From NCBI GenBank assembly GCA_973895155.1, contig OZ316891.1:20894001-20958000 (forward strand): DNA of 64,000 bases. Direction: 5' to 3'. The notes below the pieces were generated by a model. That model searched no databases. It saw only the letters and a program-made list of their open reading frames with translations, and had not been told where the DNA came from. Source of the stretch: Marsupella aquatica (Eukaryota > Marchantiophyta). Positions 44,462 to 56,705 of this stretch are shown here, in pieces (within the stretch, counting starts at the first letter, position 1; each line of letters begins with the position of its first letter). The position numbers were made by a program, and so were the translations under genes.

Positions 44462-46942
44462 TCTTTGCGTCAGGATGGAAGTGATTATTTGCGAACTAAA
44501 CCGTTTGCAGCCGGCTGCAATAGTAGTGTTTCACCTTGGCTAGTTCTCTTGCCTCTTTACATTATATGTAGCTACTTCCACTAGTCCTAATGCAAGGGTC
44601 ATACCCACAATGTGCCCGCTTTTCTTTGACACTTTTGATTCATAGGGCGTCACTGAGTAACAAAAGCAGACACCTGACCCGAGGAGAATGCCTTAGGGCC
44701 CGTTCAATGATGGCGAGGGGGCTTCAAACTAACATAATGCTCGCTTCAACGCGAAGGTCAGAGAGTGTCAGCAGGATTTGCGATACTAGATTTCCTATAC
44801 TAGATTTCCTATAAGTATTTATATGTTCTAGTCCAGAAGCAAAATCTTCAATGCAAACAGAGAGAAACTGTTCAGATCGAGGTTTCACCACTATGCGTGA
44901 AGCCTTGTACCCTCGAAGATCGAAGTTTCACCACTATGCATGTAGCCTTGTACCCTCGAAGAATATACTCTAACAGCACACTGTACAAAGGAGAGGCCGA
45001 CTCCATAACGGAGAGAGGTTCCACTCTATACTAAACATGGAGGTGCGTGACTCGTTCGTATTGTCAAGAGCACAACTCAGATGCGAAAAAAAGAAAGGAG
45101 CCTTGGTCTACAACAGGATACTGTTCCAAGTCGCGGTTACACTGCCAGATCGTCATGCCCATACCTCTGAACAGACTCCGAGGCTTAAAACCGTCTTGAT
45201 CATTCAAATGTCTCGCACACAACATTTCATCTATCGTCTTGTCTTGTTAAATCCTTGTCTGAACTTTCATGTCTCATTGAAAAGACGCCGGAATGAAAAC
45301 TGGACTTTGTTCGGTGCGAGGATCTTCCCCTCGATTCCACCTACAGGGAGCCCGCACCAAACTAGTCAACTATCGAAATCGATAGTCTGAGGCATCATAC
45401 GAGACTCGGTGTAAAAAACAACCCTGGCCAGGTTGAGATGAAGCAGCTTGGCCACTTCAATGAAAATTCTGTCCAGAGATCCAAATCAACGCCATCCATG
45501 TAGTGCTCGTTTCAAACTTCATATTTAGCCAATAATTCTTTTGACGTTTTCGACAATTTAAGCGTAACTGTAACCAGTGCTAGATGATGTTGAGCGAAAC
45601 TCAGACTCTTGTATGAGAGCTAAAGACAATAATCTAAATCACAATCAAAGAAGGACGAGCAGGTTGCTGAGAATGCTATTGTCGAATATTCCTTTCAATC
45701 TTGGTACTATAAAAGTATCTCCAGAAATTTATCCGTGCAGTCAGTCTAGTTCAGATACATATATAATTTCTTGCGCAATTAATGCAGATAAACTGCACCC
45801 TGAACTACTGCATAGAGGACAGGATGGTTGAGAGGGACACCATCTGGCTGCGTGTCCTGTAAAATATCAATTATGATATCCAAGGATCCCATCCGCATGC
45901 TTGCAGCATCAAGAACAACAGACATGGACATGCTCTGAGTAACCCTCTCGTGAGCCGCTTAGTATTGTTTAGAAAGGGAGCAGTATACGATCAAGGGAGA
46001 ATAGATTACGAGCAGCTAGGTAGAAATCAGGACAGTTTATACAGAATGTGCTGAGTTCCATGTGGCCCGTGATCACAAACAAAACTGACACGAGGGAAAG
46101 TATGGATAATCTTTGCAAATCCACTACATGGTTCATCCTATAGACTGCACCATTTGGGTAGGTCACCAAACCACATGAAGCATGGAAATGGGACAAATTG
46201 AGTGATAAACAAGTCTAGATAGATGGCAAACCAGCAGTTCAATCTGCAAAAGATCGGACCCGACTATCCACCAAGATTGGAGCCGACAGTAGAGAAATGA
46301 CCCTATGGTACATGCACAATAAAACCAGGCAACGCATTTGGGGTACCAAATACTTTCCGAGCACATCTACAACTTTGAATACATTGCTATAAGCAGCTAA
46401 CTTAAATTAACTGCTCGAAAAATTCGTGGGAGCGACAGACAACAGCGACCCGCAGGGAAGTCAGACTACACCTCAGTTTTCAGAAACAACCTGACATACT
46501 AAGAAAACCTGATCAGGAGCCAAAAGTTACTCTCTCAATTGAAGGATGCTGAATGAGAGTAAGATGAAATCCAGTTAGACGACTGAAAGAAGAGACTAAG
46601 TCCAAGAGAAGCAATATGACCTGCTTTCCAATTCCTAAACTGAAGTAGCTTGAAACACAATCGAACAAGTCCCATAATTATCGCCCACTACCTTCGATTA
46701 AGAAAGGTTAATGTCGGAAGAGAATCAGTGCTTGGAAAATAACGGGTCACCAGTACATCCCACTCAGCTCAACACTAACAACCTACGTTTGATTCTGCAC
46801 TATACCTCGACTGTCCTCAGTAGCTTTAAGCAGAGTAATTGTATTAGATGACTTCTATTCAGATTTCAAAGCTGTCGGCCACCCCCTCAATTTCCCAACC
46901 AGAGATCCTCTGTACCATGCCGCCAGGAGCACGACATTGATA
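44462..46942. other. Intergenic DNA / possible 3' UTR of the hnRNP-U-like gene
   Basis: Contains a short repeated block 'cgaggtttcaccactatgc' / 'cgaagtttcaccactatgca' at about 44,878 and 44,923. ORFs up to 117 codons (45,037-45,390) have no recognisable content. Confidence 0.4.
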
Positions 46943-49900
46943 TCAATAATAATGTTGACGACTAGGTTGTTGGGTTGGCAATGGCAGCAATGGGCCCCTG
47001 TGTCCTGGAGACTGTACACGAGGAATTGGTCCTCCACCATAGTCTCCTCCTGCATAAGCAAGATCATAAGTCTCTGAACCTATTAACGTTATACAGTTCA
47101 ACTTATTGCTCAACTGGGAGGAACCTGCACATGCATTTTTGAAACTAAAAGCATCGACCCACGTTATGCAGATAAGGAGTAATTATCTCACTAATGCCAG
47201 ATTATGTAATTATCACTCGACCTCCAGCTGCTCAACTTCACAACCACCAACAAAAGCCGACCAGCTAGTTTTCATAGTGTCGAATTGCATTGCAGGGCCC
47301 ATACCAGGGTCACTACTCTCGCAAGCTGGACAAAGCTGATTTCGAGGGACACGTAAAAGAGAGATGATATAGTTCAAGGTTCGAAACGTTGACTTGACTC
47401 GTTGAAAGATGAAAAGATTTCAATGAACTGTCAGGTTCAGAAACTGAAATCAAGGGACTGAACTACCCATCAGAACAAACTGCCAATACCAACAAGCCTC
47501 GTGGGATTCATGTGCTAACACTGACTAAACCTTCAGCAGTATAAATTGATGTTCGAGTATCTTGCAACTGCTACTTGAAGCACCATTCGAAAGAATGAGG
47601 AACATAATTGATCTTCGTTAGAAAATTCTCTTCACATGCATCAGGCAATGATATTCAACTCCCTGGCCTGTTACTGTACTCGTCGTTTGGTTCACGAAGC
47701 TCAATCGTTATTTCACTCTTCTGCGCACTTTCACGACGAGGTCTCAGAATTTCTTCGCAATTTTGCGAAAACTGATTTAAATTGCTATATAGACTGATAT
47801 CTCCCTATTTTCAAAGAAAACTTGAGTATCCTTAAAATGCTCTACTCTTAAGTCTCAAAATTATGTTCTTTGAGTGCAGACGACTTCACACTCGGGAACA
47901 TTACGAGAAAGTAAACATTAGTTACTAACAACAAAGTAGCCAAGATGGGTGCACACCGGCAAGCTCGCTCAATAAGCAACGAACTAGGCTATCGCCTACA
48001 AACGAAATTCAAGGCAGCATGGTGACGCTAATACATTTGATGAAATAGAATGCCCTCATTCCCTCTTCCAATTTCATTGTTAACAGATGTCTATGTTGCT
48101 TACTGCCATGTGAAACTCACGAGCCCTTCGCAAGGGAAGAAACTGCATAGACTTGTTGAGGGAATTGGTGAAAGATGGGGAAAAGATAGTACCATAAATT
48201 GCGAATACAAGAGTATCTTCTAATCTCTAATCTACAAGGTAATTTGGGATTGTAATAAAGATACGCAAATTTAGGAAGACAGCGATTCAAAAATCAGGTA
48301 ACACAGGGGGAAGGAAAGGGAGTCAATTCTGAACATTTAGCCCCAAGAAATCTGCGACAGAGAGTAGGACACTGGAGAAGACTGGCCATAGAGAACGCAG
48401 ATAGCCACACTTAAAAAAATCAATCTCTCCCTACACTAAGTACTAGTGACTAAGTATAAAAGGTTCAAGGTTTAGGAAATTATGTGGGCTATCGCAGAGG
48501 AGCGATCAAAGGTGTTAACTCTCCTGCGAGTCTAACATTCTAGGTTTTAGCCTGTAGGTCAAACGAGTCGAAGAATGAAACATCCGTCCAAGTTTTCTAA
48601 TGATGGACATACAGACCTTATTCTGCAGCACCAGACCTTTTAAGTCATAGAGAGAATAGCACGGTGGGAGTAGAAACTACTGAGTGTGCGGAGTCACATG
48701 CCAAGTCCCAGGAAACTTGAAGAGAAGGAGAAAACAGCAGCAGAATATACCCTCATCACTTGCATGGAACCGCGGCAAGAGTGGTGACCTGCTTTTTGTT
48801 CCTTGAAATTGAGAATGAATAAGAAGCCAAGCCCATGGAAACTTGAAGAGAAGAAAACAAAGCAGCAGAAAGTCAATACCACTTGGGAACTAATTCTCTC
48901 ATTTATCCAAAGCAGCAGGAATTCAATTTTCAAAGAAGATTTCATCAGACATGGGCCAATGGTACGTGGCATCCAAGTGAGCAGATTGAAGAACTTCTTA
49001 ACTAATGAACTGATGAGAACATATGAATAAATAAAGCGTTCCAATCACTAATCCTAAATACAAATGTTCTCAGACAGACAGGATGGGATTCTTGTGATAA
49101 TCTTCTACCGAAAGTTCCTAGAAGGGAGATATTACAAACTTTAGAAGGTCAGCCCAAAAACAATAAAAGAAAGGCACTCGTGCAGCAATCAAGTGAGGCT
49201 TCCAGCCATGGCCCCATGCAGACATAAAGTACCTAAGTTCGGTATTGCGGGCTGTCCAGTTGGGTTGCATTCGGTGTAAGATCTGTAAATCCCCAGAAGG
49301 AGCAGGAACTAGAAATAGAAGATACCAGCTGCGCGAAAAGAGTAAAGCAGTGCAAGAAGGCTAAAGCTAAGTCTTGGACATTAGCGGAAAATGCACCAGT
49401 CTGAAACAACGCAAGGTCAGAAACAAAGAAACATCTTACTTGATAAGCAAGCAAGGGAGAAAAACGAGCATGACAACATTAAGCTGACACTTTAGAGTGA
49501 CAAGTTTCGATAAAATTGATGAATGTCGATGGACTGTCTCCACAGCAGCGCTCAGGACATGCAGTGGGCCATTAATACCTTCGCTGCAATCTTGTTTTAT
49601 GATCGTAAGGGTATGCTGTGACGGGAAATGTCGAAGTGTTAATTTAATCGGTAAAAAATCCGCTACTATTTCAAGAAAGGAAACAGACCAAATTATTTTG
49701 ACTCGTAAACTCAACAAAGTATCTAAGAGACTTCTAGTACGGCATCAGTACAAAATGGGTAGATACCTCGGTACAAATGGATGTTGGGTGAAGCGACCTG
49801 GATTTAGAACAAGGTAATTTTGAAGAGTTACAAACATGGCCCCTTGACCTTTGACGGGACTCAAAACTACCCACCGAAAGTAAACGTGAAGTCTTGTGGA

Positions 49901-52900
49901 CCGAGAAATGAAACACATTAAATTGATTGCCGAATTCAGAGAGGGTACAAAGCAAATGGACTACTCAGTCTGCAGCCTATATTTGCAGTCTTTTAGCCAC
50001 ACCATGTCCTACATTCACAAGGTTGATGAAAAACAAGGGAGTAGAGAGATAACTGAGTTTAATGCACACTTGTGTGAAACCATGAGAATTGAGGAGGGTT
50101 CACAAACTGGAATGAGTTCAGACAAAGGAGAAGGGGGCATAGGGAGAGGCTATTCCGCGTGTAGCAACTGTCACGAAGAGAATGAATGAATATCAAGTCT
50201 AAAAGGACCTACCAGAGCCAAAAAGACCCAGTGATGTCCAAGAATTGGGCGTCAGAAATCCGGAAGACGGTGAACATAGGAGACTAACGAGGAACCAGAT
50301 CGAGAACCCTGCTGAGCTGTAAAGCAGCGTTGTTGTTTCCTTCCACGGGTGACGACGCGACTGTGTCCTAATCTAATGTCCATTTACTGTCTACTTACAG
50401 ACTGCAGTGGTGACATAAGACGAAAATCGGAATGTCCGAAAGACCTTCAATGTCTAGGGAGAGAAACTACTCGCGAAGCGATTTGTGAGAGCCTCCCAGT
50501 TGTACAGCTCAGTCTCCGATGAACCATACTGGAAACACCTAATTACCGCGAGCACTTAACAGAACACTTACCCATGTAGAACACAGTCACCACGTCTCAT
50601 GGCAGTAGACAACAAACTGGTACATCAAATTTAGAAAGCGAGAGCAGCAAAGGAAGAAAAAGAGAAAATGGAAACAAAAGGAAGAGAAAAAGGGGAAGAT
50701 ACAGGTACAGTAGATATACACTTTCTCAATGGAGCCTTTATCATAGGTCAAGTTCAGCTTAGTTTGATTTTCAAGAAGAGTGAAATCTGATTTAGAAGCA
50801 TTTGACAGTCCTTGCCATAGTACCAAAGGAAGAAAGGAGGAGAAAACCGGAAAATAAAGAGGAAAGAGAAGAGAGGAGAAAGGTAAGTAGAGATCACTTC
50901 CCAGCCATTTTCTTGAAGGGACCTTGGACATCAGGCAAAACTCATGGAAGCAGGGAGAAGAACCAGGTCAGGCCCATAATACTGCTTTCATTTCAGAACC
51001 CACACTTAGTACAACCCTAGGTGAAGTGAGGCAGTACCGAGATCAGAGTGGAGTTGAAGAAGAAAGTGCTGTAGAAAGAAGGAGAGCGCGAAATTGGGAG
51101 TGTTCAGAATCCGCCGGGGGTACTTAGCAGATACCAGAGTTACAAACTAGGAATGAGGCAGAAAGATAGTGACATACCTGCACCGGAAGAGATACCATGC
51201 GAGTATCCATTAGGATTGAACGCATCATATGGGGACCTTGAAAGGCCACCTGCAGAACCCATTCCATCGTAGCTCCCCAGAGGTAATCCACCTCCTGGGC
51301 CTACCATGTCATAACCTGACCTGGGAATTACACCTGTATGATTTCCTGAATCGTATGAAGACTTTGGAAGTCCATTCATTGAGCTTAGGCCATCGTATGA
51401 AGATCTTTGACCTCCAATACCTGCATTTCCGGCATCAAACCCAGGTCTTGGCAGACCATTTGCCGCGTTAATGGCATCAAAGCCAGACCTGGAAAGCCCG
51501 GATGCCGGATTCATCGAGTCATAACCAGACCTTGGCAAGTTCATGGTTGGGCTAAGAGAACTCAGGGTATCATAAGGTGACAGTGGGAGTCCATTGGCGG
51601 TCTGAATATGCATCCCTCTTTGTCCAATTAGCTCCCCTCGTTGTCCAAGTGGGTCTCCTCGTTGGCCGATGATTTCCCCTCTCGGCCCAATCAATTCTCC
51701 TCTTTGTCCAATCAACTCCCCTCTCTGTCCAATCAGCTCCCCCCTAGGTCCAATAATCATATCTCCTCGCGGTCCAATTACGTCACCTCGTTGTCCCATC
51801 AGCTCTCTTTGTCCAAGCAGGTCACCTCGTTGCCCGGCCAGATCTCTATGACCAATTAGTTCCCCTCTTTGCCCAATCAGGTCCCCTCGTGGACCTATTA
51901 GATCCCCTCTTGGAATCAGTGGCTCTCCTCTCGGCCCAATCAGATCCCCTCTAAGGCCAATAAGCTCCCCTCTCGGGCCATATACCTCTCCTCTCTGCCC
52001 TATAAAATCACCTCTCTGATGAAGTAACTCTCCTCTTTGACCAAAAAATTCTCCTCTCTGACCAAGTATCTCCCCTCTTGAACCAAGCAATTCTCCTCTA
52101 GGACCAATCGCATCAACTCTCTGACCAAGTAACTCCCCTCTGGCCCCAAGCAGTTGATCTGGCGAACCCAGAAGCGCCTGCCCATAACCCTGTTCAATCA
52201 ACAGCAAACAATGTGAGAATTCTTTCACATTGCTTTACCACACACGACATCCTTGAAGGCTTACTGGGACCTTGCATTGATTCAACCCCTGGATAGCCTC
52301 TTTGCTTCCCTGAAGGTCAGCATTTCAACATGCACTACTACAGCAGATACTGGAACAAAAAAGGGACTACGGGGTCAGCTTCCCGCGACCACTATACACA
52401 AAACGGCTTGAAACAGCTCATCGTCACATGACCCAGACTGAAGTTGCCTCCATACCTGGGATAAGGGCAAAGGCAAATGTCCTCCTCTTTGGAACTGTAC
52501 TACACCTCCCCATGGGTCTGCGATAAGAGAATGCAGCAATAAACAACGATCAAACACAAAATCCACTGGAAACATGAATGCACTCGATTGAGACATTTGC
52601 AAACTTCCTTTTGATATCCAAAACCAACTGACTTGGAGGACCAGCCTTACCTCCTGAGAACGAGCCACCAGGCTGTCCATGAACCCTCCCTAGCCCAAAG
52701 TTGTGCGGTCCTTGTCGATGCGCAGGCTTTGGCACAGAGGCTTTGTCCTTCAGCAAAATCTTTTCTGCCTCTTGCCTCTGTGTCTCTACAAACCATACCT
52801 GTAAATAATGTCAAAACCTGCTCATGTCAGCAGGACGTCATCTAAACAATTATAGACAATTCTTCATTATTAAGATCGCGGAGTACATTTTAGTCTCAGA

Positions 52901-55319
52901 GGTACCGTGATTTGAGTACCCACCTCGTCAAATGGTTCATCGGACTTTGCCATATCCTTGCTCTTTGGCAGAACAAAGTTTGCTGCACAAGTACAAAGAT
53001 GGTATTAAAAACACTTCTCCAGAATTAATGATATGCACAAGCCAACCATCTATGATCTAGAGAAAATGACATGGAGTGAAAACTAAGTGACATCCAGTTG
53101 GTTATGTATCCATACCCTTCATTTCATTGACAGCCTCTATAGGGACCTCTTTTCCCAAATCCTTCGCTCTTGCAATTGTCCTTTGGGCATGTTCTTCTGC
53201 CTTTGGAACAACTACGACAGCTATCTGATTCAAACATGAGTGCAACCTTGTGAATATCCAAGACAATATTACACGTGCTTGGAAAAAGAGTTTGCGGCTA
53301 ATCTCAGAGAACTTACAAATTTTACTATGTGGTGAGAATGCAACCACATTACTAAGATACTAGTAGTTTCAAGAACAAGGGGTTTTGGAAGCAGTGACTT
53401 CCATTTCATTTTCATGTTTGAGAATAGGGCACATAACCCTCCAAAAAATGAGCCAAAATTTAGAAAGGAAAACTTGAGTGCACTTAACACCTTTCTGAAC
53501 ACCGAGAATGGCCTTAATTTGCGCTTCCGCGCACTAAGATAGACATTTGTTTGATCTATGATGTAGTTGCGGGGTGTTAAAGCCGCTCTCTCGAGTAAGG
53601 TGTTGAAGATTTCAGTGGCCCGTGACATTAGAAGATCCCAGCGTTGGGCGTAATTCTGTTTCCTCTGCAAACCAGGGACCTGCGCACAGATCCACCGATG
53701 AGCTCTTCCTTAAGGTAAGAAACGAAAAGACTAAAGAATAAAACTGAAATACATATTGTGCTGACCGAGCACACCTTCATCTGATCCAGAGCCAGATTTG
53801 TCCCGATGATCACATAGCGTTTATCAGGATGATCTCGACTCCAATTCTCAGCCCATGTAGTTTTACCAGAGGCAGGCAATCCAACCATCATCAAGACCTC
53901 GCACTCGCTCTTATTTCCAGTTCTCGGGCCATCCATGGCAAGTCCATCTTCCACTGCTGTATCCCAGGCCTTATATCCCTGCGTTGGGACCAAGCCATCG
54001 CTAACACTGAACTGCATTTGCACTGTGACATTCTTCAAAAGGACATGCGGAAACAGAGCCCGAGACCATGGCAATCCTTGTCCACTGACAGGTTCTGTTA
54101 CACCAACTCCGCCTGGTCCCGCATCGAACTCTTTCGCAACTCCGAAAAATTTGCCGTTCTTAGAGAAGGATATCTTGGCCATAGGTTTGCTTTCTAAATC
54201 TACGTAACACACAAGAGTATCCCCCACAGTGAACTTATCTCCGTAATCCTTGAAATTTCCCCCTGTCGAAAACTTTCCTGAACCGCCATATCCAAAACTG
54301 TGCTTGCTTTCTCCCAAGCACGCAACATCTGAGTCCCCTCGAGAAACACCTAGCCTACATAGGTTCTTTTGGTCGTCCGCAGTATCCGGCATGTCGACTT
54401 TCTGTATTCCCGTGATTTTGCACCCAAAACAGTAACGACCACTTAAAACACCAAGATTGGCCCGAGCTCCCGACCAGCAGTAGCCAAAGCCTTTCTCATG
54501 CAGAGCGCTACCAGCCAGTCCATTTCCATTGACGTTAAAATCTGAAAAACAACTTCCACGACAATGAGAATCTCTCCGGAATGTTACTTACGCGATTGGG
54601 AAATATTTCCACATTTAAAAATTGGGCACATCCGACGTGAGCGGACTTTAAGCGCCACACTCAGGGTCAAAAACTGCCTCCGCAAAAATGGGACCAATTA
54701 CAACACAAGGATTAGGACGGAGAACCCGCCTAGTTACTTGCAAAACACGAATTTCACAAGCAGGAAGAACACTGACGTGACGAACGTCTCACGGGAATAT
54801 CAGGTCTTGTAAAATATGCAAAGACTTGTGTTATCCCAGATACGGGCCCAGAGATAAGCAATTCTATGGTAGGTTTGAACTTGTGATGTATGATGCCATG
54901 ACCAGCAAGCACGTCAATGAAACAAACGCGGCAAACTGTAAAAAAACCAGGAATAGCTCTCCACGCAATGATACGGGACACAAGACAAAACCCTAGTTAT
55001 GCACTTATCTTCGACATCACTAGGAACTTTTCATCGTTGCCCTAAAGCTTCTAGAGACTCGCAGGACACAAGGACCAAGAAGGGAAACGAACAAGGGAAA
55101 TCCAAGGGGCGAACTCGCATGAAAAACTTCGTGACAGTGTGCAGACCAATCACCTAAATTGCAGTCCGCAGGATTCAGTACTATCCGCAACTTCGTCCTC
55201 TTGGCATCTCGCTCTTCCTCTAGATCCGAGGCCGCCGGTCGCCTCCTGTTGTTTGCACCATCGTCCTGCCGAGGGTCTAACCGACCATCCGGACGAGCAT
55301 CCTGGCGTGCAGCCGCCAT
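46943..55319 (-). CDS. hnRNP-U-like SPRY/P-loop RNA-binding protein (872 aa, 9 exons)
   Basis: Minus-strand exons: 55,319-55,154; 54,541-53,775; 53,679-53,491; 53,224-53,116; 52,982-52,924; 52,798-52,651; 52,517-52,456; 52,189-51,178; 47,049-46,943. They total 2,619 nt, and all junction phases agree. A basic N-terminus with an NLS-like AKRTKLR precedes a SPRY domain (~56-250: FNVNGNGLAGSALHEKGFGY, then FSKNGKFFGVAKEFD). A P-loop kinase-like domain follows, with Walker A GLPASGKTT (276-284) and IIDQTN (351-356), as in hnRNP U and its paralogues. The C-terminal half is low complexity: ~25 heptads, then a Tyr-Asp repeat, ending QPSRQHYY. The family binds RNA in the nucleus. Intron 8 is 4,128 bp and contains the right duplication breakpoint. 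Exon 9 is the boundary I inferred last, but its phase and GT-AG sites fit exactly. Confidence 0.87.
51178..51613 (-). repeat. In-frame ~14-residue Tyr/Phe-Asp repeats
   Basis: Within exon 8, residues ~693-837. About eight to nine units follow the pattern G-L-P-[RK]-S-[GS]-[YF]-D-x(5-7), for example LPRSGYDSMNPASG and LSRSGFDAINAANG. They are rich in Gly, Ser and Asn and have one aromatic per unit, as in prion-like domains. Confidence 0.85.
51614..52147 (-). repeat. In-frame 21-bp repeats encoding ~25 RGE/RGD heptads
   Basis: Within exon 8, residues 515-692. The consensus is G-[QP]-R-G-[ED]-[LI]-[IL], for example GQRGELI and GPRGDLI. Two units are one residue short (GHRDLA, GQRELM) and one is one longer (GPRGDMII). 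All changes are whole codons, so the frame is kept. Confidence 0.95.
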
Positions 55320-56080
55320 ATAAACCAGCTACGACAACTACTTTTCGTCCCTTACCCTCAATTCCTTCACTAATCGCTAACACTCTGCAGTGCAACGAGC
55401 CCCTCAATTTAGTTCAGCTAAACCGTCTGTCTCATCAGAAGAGACCACAACATCTACAAAAGGAATGCCATGATCACTCAAGAGAAAACGCAAAAGACAT
55501 CCTTCGATAAAGCGCCTACCAGTACAGAAAAACTACCAAAACATTGCACAACCTACTAATTCTCTGGACGGCCTACTTGAATCCTCCCAGCTCCTCCGTC
55601 CCTCACTCCGCGCACCGAGCTTCCGAACTTGCACGAAATACCCGACATCCGAGAGCGCATAGATGAGGAAACAGGAGAGGAAGATCGGACATAATCAACG
55701 AAATCAGAGAAAAGATCGAACAGAACGATTAGAGGAGATGAAAATGTGCGGAATCAGAGAAATCGGAGAGCAGATTGGAGAGGAAGATGTACAGAATCGA
55801 CGAAACCGGAAAATGTACATAACCAAAAAGCTCGGAGAGGAGAGTGGAGAGGACGATGTACAGAATCGACGAAAGCGGAGAAGAAATTGGAGAGGAAAAT
55901 GCACGAAATCGAAAGGAAGGAACAAGGTTCGGCGTCGTCGATACCCGCCTCATAACTGTTACGGACTTCAGTTTCTTAACTCCCAAGGGTCCCGAACTGT
56001 GGTTACCGGATTCGCAATGTGGTTAGCGCAAATAATAAATAATTAAAACCAGATTGGCGCTCAAAATTCGACTTCGAATC
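55320..56080. promoter_or_regulatory. 5' flank of the hnRNP-U-like gene with purine-rich repeats
   Basis: 55,660-55,925 is A/G-rich on the plus strand (T/C-rich in the gene sense). It has recurring 'gagaggaagatgtacagaat' / 'gagaggacgatgtacagaat' and 'cgacgaaa' blocks. A 127-codon plus-strand frame made of these repeats (55,663-56,046) is not called as a gene. Promoter function is inferred only from position. Confidence 0.35.
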
Positions 56081-56088
56081 TGAAGGCC

Positions 56089-56165
56089 CCCATGGACCAC
56101 GAGGTTAGTCTTTGAAACCCCGATGGACCACGAGGTTGGTCTTTGAAACCCCGATGGACCACATC
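56089..56165. repeat. 33-bp tandem repeat, two copies plus a partial
   Basis: 'gatggaccacgaggttggtc' followed by 'tttgaaacccc' repeats head to tail. Confidence 0.85.
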
Positions 56166-56559
56166 ACCCAAAATTTGAGTGATTGTAATAACTTTACACT
56201 CAAAAAGTCAGAAATTTTTAGTTTTGAGATACGATTTTTAGTATTTGGAGACTAAAGATGTCAATTATGTCACATTGTGTATATGAAAGTTCACCTGCAT
56301 AACCAGGGAAACCATACATGAAAAGTGTCTCGGAATTTTTGAGTTTGAATATCTTTAGTGGCATTGTATTTGAAAGTTGTTTGAGGATGTGCTAGTGGAG
56401 TAGCTCACCCCCAAACTCACCATGGACCCCCAAAATGTGATCCACAATTAGTAACTAGACTTAAGAGTTAATGTCTAACACTGGCTTCACATTTCATAGG
56501 AGGAGAACTAAAAACATAGTGAGTTCATGCTGGTTGATTGGCTAATTGAGCTCTCCACT

Positions 56560-56705
56560 GCAACACTGCATCCAGACAATCATGTTGGCACACTTCTGAA
56601 TACTCTCCATGGAGGGATTATTGCCCGGGTTTGAGAGAAGCTCCCTGTTCTACTTGTCATTTGTCCGAAGTCCATCTCTAGAACTATGGGACTGTTGTTT
56701 AGGCA
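56560..56705 (-). repeat. Inverted, diverged copy of the 64-bp repeat region
   Basis: On the minus strand it reads 'gggtttgag'-complement sequence matching 16,700-16,890: 'ccagacaatcatgt', 'ctccatggagggatt' and 'gagagaagctccctgttc' align with the reverse complement of that block. Confidence 0.65.

Larger units (their letters stand above)
28878..49536 (+). repeat. Unit B of the large direct duplication (20.7 kb)
   Basis: Begins directly at the junction 'tggactg|agaaaaaactgg' and ends inside hnRNP-U-like intron 8 at 49,536, after which unique sequence ('tctccacagcagcg') follows. It keeps functional copies of all three genes. It is longer than A mainly because of the retained 3.48 kb, ~4.3 kb at 38,282-42,596 absent from A, and a solo LTR. 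Confidence 0.9.

Noticed and set aside
15259-49536. Duplication by recombination between flanking repeats
   Set aside because: The left edge lies in a dispersed repeat, but the right edge (49,536) is in unrelated intron sequence with almost no shared bases.
55663-56046. 127-codon Arg/Glu-rich ORF upstream of the hnRNP-U-like gene
   Set aside because: Composition is explained by purine-rich DNA repeats; there is no domain, and all frames there look similar.
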